Source of the DNA: Phorcus lineatus
Taxonomy: Eukaryota; Mollusca; Gastropoda; Trochida; Trochidae
DNA: 64,000 bases
Assembly (NCBI GenBank): GCA_921293015.1
Contig: OV121091.1
Location: 27,512,839-27,576,838 of the forward strand
Direction of reading: 5' to 3'
Within the stretch, counting starts at the first letter, position 1. Each line of letters opens with the position of its first letter. Below are positions 58,310 to 64,000 of the stretch, piece by piece. The position numbers and the translations under genes are program-made. The notes below the pieces were generated by a model that did not search any database, was not told where the DNA came from, and was given only the letters and a program-made list of their open reading frames with translations.

Positions 58310-59000
58310 ACTATTCAACGAATATTTTAAGCGCACAATTTAGAGGAGATGATGTGGTTAGCCAGAGAAGAGAGATAGGGCAGATTGTCCTAGGCTTTTG
58401 TTGCTGAGTAGGCAAATGTTCTCTCTCCAAAACGTGTCCTTTTAACCATGGGAACATGAAGCAAGGTCTTGGTAGAGTTCTAATTGGTGAGTATAGAGGG
58501 GCCTGGCCAGACAAGGACTGGTACACAAGACACAGGAGCTTGTAGGTGAGGCGCTGTTCCACTGGGAGCCAGTGCAGACTTTGGAGCACAGGGGTGATGT
58601 GCTCAAATTTCTTTGTCAATGTAACAATTCTTGCTGCAGTATTTCTTTGCAGTTTGTTTAGTTGCTGCTTAGTTGCTCCAGATAGAAGGGAATTGCAAAA
58701 GTCGAGCCGTGACACAACTAGAGACAAAACTAATGTTGTAGATTAATGTTTTGTTAGGCACTTGCGAATGTTTCCAATATTCCGGAGAACATGATAACAG
58801 GTTTTAGTGAGCTTGTTGACATGAATATCTAGAGAAAGATCAGAGTCCAAGACACCAAGATTTTTCACTTTAGCAGACATAGGAACACAACTCTCTCCAA
58901 AATGAAATTCAAGAACTCCTGTTTGAGCCCTTCTCTTCTGGAAGCCAACGAGAAGACATCTTCGTTTGGTGGATATCTTCGTTTTCCGAGTGCTAAAGAT
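58310..59000 (-). mobile_element. Decayed CR1/L2-like LINE fragment
   Basis: On the minus strand it reads SAKVKNLGVLDSDLSLDIHV, CYHVLRNIGNIRKCL, a stop, then SRLDFCNSLLSG, HITPVLQSLHWLPVEQRLTY and LVYQSLSGQAPLYSP. Frameshifts follow, after which PISLLWL/LANHI-type remnants of the last conserved block can be picked out. It is more decayed than the fragment at 360-935 and belongs to a related element. Confidence 0.85.
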
Positions 59001-59837
59001 GCACACGCGAAGTAGCGGTCGCCTGCAACGGAGACTAACTCGCTGATGTGCTGCTGGATTATTTCTTTGGTGGTTAAGTTTACAAAAGTACAGATTTAAG
59101 CTAATTTTACTCTTAACGAACATTAATACGAAATTTCAAGTCGTATCTAATCGAAATTATTTGGTATTAATCCAAGAATTGTTGTGATTATGTATTTGCC
59201 TTAAGCGATAGCTCATGGCGATTCAATACGTCCAATACAAACACAACATGTGCTTATAAATATGTTACCGGCGTATTTTTAGAAATGGCGTTCATCTTGG
59301 AAATAATTTCAGTTTTCCCTTACGCCAGATTAATAGCAAGAGTTACCTCTCTGCTAATTTTGAACATCCAAAATGCAAAACGCTTTCACCAATCTGCATG
59401 ACTAATTGTTTTGTTTCAATATACACGAGGCTTTCAAAACTTTTACTGTCCAAAACAATGTCTATCTCAGCTGGAAGGCAGAATTCTTTTTATGTTAGTG
59501 GTAGTGCTATGATTGTAAATACAAAGATAATATGTAGATATACATGTCATTCAACGAGAAATGTCAAATGTTCTATTCATCGTATTTCGAAATTTAAACT
59601 ATGCAATGCAAATTTTCAGGAATGACTTCGTTTCATAAATCGGATGATAAGTTCATTTAATTATTACGTTACTCAATTTGCTTTTACACGTAAGAGTTCT
59701 TTTACTAAAAAGAGTATGTCATCAAAATGTTTTTAAAGAAGAATTTTACTGTAACCAAGAAAAAGTTTTTCCATCCAATCTGATTTAGATAAAAGTCAAT
59801 ATACATTGAAACGACTAGTTTTTCATACAAATGATAT

Positions 59838-59912
59838 TCGAATGGCGCAGTTGCTCGAGCGTTCGGTTTGCTATCAAGAGGTCGGTGCTCGAGTCCCGCG
59901 CGTGTGGCCAAT
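59838..59912 (+). mobile_element. tRNA-like SINE head fragment
   Basis: TGGCGCAGTTGCTCGAGCG (A-box-like) and GGTGCTCGAGTCCC (B-box-like) lie 41 bp apart. TATCAAGAGGTC also occurs in the heads of the 11.0- and 12.5-kb SINEs as ATCAAGAGGTC. The SINE body is absent. A clover-leaf is not supported. Confidence 0.6.
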
Positions 59913-60237
59913 ATTTGTGATATTCTTTTACAACATGAACAGAAACATGTTCATGTGATGAATTGTGATGTCCCCCGCTCTAGCTTTCAAACCAACCTAA
60001 CCGTGTCACCCTTATTATCCCCTTATGCGAATGGCAATTAAAAAAGACAATCTCTAAAGGTTAATGTAACAATAAACCAACTTCACATAACAAGGATCGT
60101 GAGAAATAGAGGACAATTAATCTAATCAACTAATGACGAAGTCAAGCGAATCTTTAATGGAAAAGAGATAACTGTTCTGTATATAGATATATCACATCAT
60201 ATATCGGTTTATAGATGCGTATTCACCCAATACATTG

Positions 60238-60270
60238 AACAATATACTCTGTGTTTCCTCTAATCTGTGC
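60238..60270. mobile_element. Solo MITE end
   Basis: AACAATATACTCTGTGTTTCC resembles the AACATACTCTGTGTCCCTTTA terminus of the 51.5-kb MITE, with no partner end nearby. Confidence 0.4.
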
Positions 60271-61340
60271 TTTCAAACATTTTAGAGTCATGATATTTAC
60301 AATCTAATGAGTATTATACACATATAATGCAGATAGGCCAGATAAGGAAACCAGACAGAATTTAGAATTCAGAATAATTTAAGTACCAAAGGATACCCCC
60401 TCTACTACCAGGTAGAATCACATATGAACGCTAATAAAATAATTCTAAATAGATTTTGAGATAGAGGCAGGACAAGGTGTCTCCTGAAACTAGAAATGTA
60501 TATAAAATAGAAAAAACGAAAGTAGCAAATATTGAACGGTTTTTTTACATATAACCGCTAAACGAAAGATTGAGGCGTTATCCTCATATGCACTTAGTTC
60601 AAAGATTTTATATTAAAGCTTTTAATAAGTTTATATAAAATATTGGATTCTGAAATCCACACCTTAATGTTGCATCTAAAGCATCATTATTTTATCGATA
60701 ATATATTTCTAAAATGATGTTTCATATTTGAGAGAAATATACAGATTTGAACTTTTGAGTTATAGTTTCACTTAAAAGATTGGAGAGTCGAATTTATAAG
60801 CCGAATAAATATTAAGGAACAGATATTGATAAGCAACTTTATAAAATTGATGTTTCTAATGGTTTTAGAGCATACACTAGACATACTGTTTGCAAAACTA
60901 ATTTCGAAATAACTAATGCAATTTCACTTCTTATTAAACACAAGAGTGCGCTTAGGTTATAAGCTTGACCAAAGAAATTTTGTCAACTCAAGAGATTCAA
61001 ACTAAAAAAATTAATTTTACACTACATGTATCTTATTATCTATCATTTACTTACAAGTAGTACACAATTAAGTTTTCTGTTTAAAACATCATTTAATTCG
61101 ATAAATTCTTTCCAATGCTAGATAAGTAAACAAGTTTTGTCTATTTGATTATTAATATAAAATACATAATCATTATGATTAACACATGTTTTTGGAAAGT
61201 GATCACAGAATTCGCATAGCAAAAAAATTTCAAACTTTGTTGCACAATATCAACACCACAGAAATTAATATGTTCATTTTTAGTTCAACAAAGTGAACAA
61301 AATATGATTTGTATTGACTAGGTGAGGTGGGATGAGTCCA
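60271..61340. other. AT-rich intergenic stretch
   Basis: The only signal is a decayed unit related to the 45.5-kb array at about 60490-60615 (AACGAAAGTAGCAAATATTG, CATATGCACTTAGTTCAAA). No gene seen. Confidence 0.5.
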
Positions 61341-61347
61341 AACCTGA

Positions 61348-61555
61348 AAGCAGGACCCAAAATCGGACCTCATTAGTATCTGCAGAATATCCGGAGGAAT
61401 CCCTGTGAATACAATACCCTCCTCGTCGTCTGTTAATGTCACTTCTATTACAAGTGTCGCCTCTTCGAGGAATATCCTGTGGAGTGTGCCGCGGGACCGC
61501 AGACCCCCGTCGATTCCATTTTCATGAACAATTGTTATGGACAGCACAAAATGTC
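61348..61555 (-). CDS. Exon-like segment of unknown identity
   Basis: On the minus strand an open frame of about 69 codons encodes HFVLSITIVHENGIDGGLRS, RGTLHRIFLEEATLVIEVTL and DEEGIVFTGIPPDILQILM. It is GC-rich against very AT-rich flanks, with a possible acceptor TTTTCCCAAG and donor TTTCAG/gtttgg. No family is recognised and no partner exon was found within the window. It could be one exon of a gene extending elsewhere, or a remnant of a mobile element. Confidence 0.3.
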
Positions 61556-62576
61556 TTGGGAAAATTTATTCCAATCTTATTTGGTAGTCAACGTAAATAT
61601 GTGGAAATTAAACGGAGTATGTTTCTGACAGGACTGTTTCTTTGGGATTATATATAAAGCTTGCCGAATTTGGTTCATTCTCAAACGTTTCAACAGGCTT
61701 GAAGAACTCCAACTGTTGCTCAAGGTAGGTGCTTTTTCTTTTTTCTGTTCAAGGGTTAAGAAAATCTGCACATTTGCTAGCTCTCAATTTATCATACTTG
61801 GAAAGGTTTGCATTTGGCTTATTTCTAGTTGCTCATCTTTTAAGTTCAGTATGGACATGGTGTTCTTTCAAGGAAAGATCTTGACGAAACATTTCATATT
61901 TTACTGTCAGGTTTTAGGGGTTAAGAACTATATTCCACTTGCGCTTGCAAAGAGTCTCCTTTGTTCCTTCTCGATGTGATTAGAATGAAGTTTATTTTCA
62001 TCAGTTCATTGTTAGAATTAACTTTTGGAATACCAATCTTTCAAGGTTTTGCAACGGTTTTGTTAATTATGAGATTATTTGTCCATTCTACTCATCGTCA
62101 AGAGAAGAATTTTCTTTTCAACTTTTTCGATAAAATTCATTTTGTTAATTATCTAAATGTTTTACGAATAGCTAGAACATTGAATGAAACCTTCATTTCA
62201 AGAGAATGTGATTGTCATGGTCCCAAATGCATTAGAAGTAGGGTTTCTGAGAAATAAAAGATGTATGAATGAATTAGGAAGATAGCTTTTTAGATGGTAC
62301 TCTAGCTTATTGAATTTAAGTAAATGGATACACTGTTGAGGCACTTCGCGTTATTGATTAGCATTACTGCTTTTCAACAGTTATTCAGTTTTGTTTTGTT
62401 ATGTTATCTATTAAGTGAATTAAGGGAATATTCATATTCTCATTTATTATTATTAATCAGTTGATGTTTCATCATAAGTAAGAAGATATAGCATCGAGAT
62501 GAAAGATGAATTAAACTATACTTTGAGGATTTGCATCTGCACGGTTTTCTTGAAGCTGACCATGATGTCTTCTCAA

Positions 62577-62741
62577 CTAAAAATTATAATGTGCGATGAT
62601 AATGTCCATACATGTCAAAATCTCACGAATCTAAAAATTATAATGTGCGATAATAATGTCCATACATGTCAAAATCTTACGAATCTAAAAATTATAATGT
62701 GCGATAATAATGTCCATACATGTCAAAATCTTACGAATCTA
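62577..62741 (+). repeat. Exact 54-bp tandem triplicate
   Basis: Units begin at 62577, 62631 and 62685 with CTAAAAATTATAATGTGCGA and differ at only one or two positions. 54 bp is 18 codons, so the plus-strand frame reads three copies of LKIIMCDNNVHTCQNLTN. The near identity shows a recent expansion. Translation is not otherwise supported. Confidence 0.95.
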
Positions 62742-64000
62742 AGATGGATTGTAGGTTATGAATAATGAAATTAAATACAAAAACGGAATTTATTTTTAAG
62801 CAATATAACAAGTTATCTGGTCTTATATGGTTGCATCGAACCAAGTCTGGAATATATCATATGAAAACAGCCTTTGTGTGCAGTTTCAAGGAAATGAAAA
62901 GATATATTTGTATTCATTATGTTTCCTTTGAGATCAATAGTATTAAAAGGTAACGTATTTCTAACTTTGACATGTTTATTGTATATATCCTGCATCATTA
63001 AATGTCAACGTGGTCATCACCACCTCGAATAGCAGTGAAAATTAAAAATATTTCTGTTTGGTTAAGTATTGCACCCGTATCAAAATTTCGTCATGATAAA
63101 CCTCTAACGTGTTACGTATTTGTAATCATATATGGTCATCTTGCATTTTGTAATTGTATTCTGAAGACAAATCAATTGTTTTCAATCAGTGCCCTTTTAA
63201 TCCGAAGGCATTTTAAGAAAGAGCATTACTTGGTTTTGCATAGGTCTTTAGATGTTTTTTTCTCTTTTTAAAGTGAAAGTATTAGATTTTAGAAATCTCA
63301 CATCAGAAAATTTTAAGTACAGAAAACAAATAATCATGTATGTTCCCTGATATTATATGAAAACTAAACAATGGTAACTATAAGTTAAGTTAATAACTGT
63401 TGATGTTCTCTCTTACTATTTAATTTATGAAAAGTGTGTTTTCTACACCGTATGATATTGATGCATTTCCTTGCAATAATGACAAAGGTGAATTCATTTT
63501 TATATCATTTTTTTTACCTGCATAGTAAAACATTAACAAATTAATTATTTGTGTTCATTATTTACATCTGGAGTTCCGGTAATATTGGGCTGGCATAAGA
63601 TGGACAGCGTAAAGATATAAAATGGACCAATAGTAATATGGTGCATCTGTCTTTTGTCAAATGTAAATCAAACCTTTCATTTTGCTGTTTTTTAAGGAAA
63701 CTTCCAAAGCACATATGTTACAAAATATAGCAAAGAAAGCGTCCCTCAATTTTTTTGGGAAAGTTCACTATGTATTTATACAATAAATCTTTGCATCATT
63801 CACCAGAATATCAATTGAGAAAGATGTCTAAAAAGTGAAAGAATTGTTTGAATAAAATAGTGATATGGCGTTTTTTTTATTTCATCCCCAAGCCGTTCAC
63901 ATTCACATTCTTACCTATTTGAAAGACAACATTTTAAAAAGATGTTCAGTAAGAATTAAAAATGCAAGTTCCGTGTTCTTTAATCCAAACTGTTCTAGAA
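62742..64000. other. AT-rich end of window, nothing assigned
   Basis: Short open frames with random-looking composition; no domain, splice pattern or repeat recognised. Confidence 0.5.

Noticed and set aside
1-64000. CRISPR arrays, prokaryotic operons, ribosome binding sites
   Set aside because: The window is animal DNA with spliced genes; no regularly spaced direct repeats with unique spacers were found.

Overview
The window reads as animal genomic DNA: AT-rich, intron-containing genes with GT-AG splice sites, non-LTR retrotransposon remnants, tRNA-derived SINEs and many small inverted-repeat elements. The two recognisable genes are metazoan (protein O-fucosyltransferase 2 and a Cys-loop acetylcholine receptor subunit). 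The receptor type, the SINEs and the dispersed repeats are what I would expect of a marine mollusc, possibly a gastropod such as an abalone. The species is inference.\n\nLayout. (1) 1-4.2 kb: a nested pile of mobile elements. A MITE is interrupted by a CR1/L2-like LINE fragment and by a 96-bp element with an 8-bp target duplication. (2) 4.3-5.6 kb, + strand: a two-exon gene for a small secreted, cysteine-rich protein I cannot name. (3) 8.4-18.3 kb, + strand: a complete nine-exon POFUT2 gene (458 codons) whose exon phases all join. Its introns hold two SINEs, a ~1-kb inverted-repeat element and a fold-back hairpin. (4) 18.3-28.1 kb: POFUT2 3' flank, diverged tandem arrays (one carrying DR1-like AGGTCA repeats), a truncated LINE and a SINE with a 13-bp target duplication. 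(5) 31.0-41.8 kb, - strand: a complete seven-exon alpha-type nicotinic acetylcholine receptor subunit (603 aa), convergent with POFUT2. Beside exon 2 lies a tandem array of partial copies of that exon. (6) 42-51 kb: repeats and a full-length but decayed PIF/Harbinger transposon with TAA target duplications. (7) 51-54.5 kb: six perfect TGACGTCA (CRE) palindromes in about 3.4 kb, a possible first exon, a hAT-type MITE with an exact 8-bp duplication, and an ORF broken by two stops. (8) 54.5-64 kb: fold-back hairpins, MITE and LINE remnants, tRNA-like SINE heads, an unexplained exon-like segment and an exact 54-bp triplicate.\n\nThe genes do not form a pathway. POFUT2 acts in the ER on secreted thrombospondin-repeat proteins. 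The receptor subunit is a cell-surface ligand-gated channel component. The small secreted protein is unassigned. I saw no CRISPR array, operon, rRNA or canonical tRNA gene. The most unusual signals are the altered agonist-site residues of the receptor, its partial-exon tandem array, a set of fold-back hairpins with similar tips, and the CRE cluster around unidentified exon-like ORFs.
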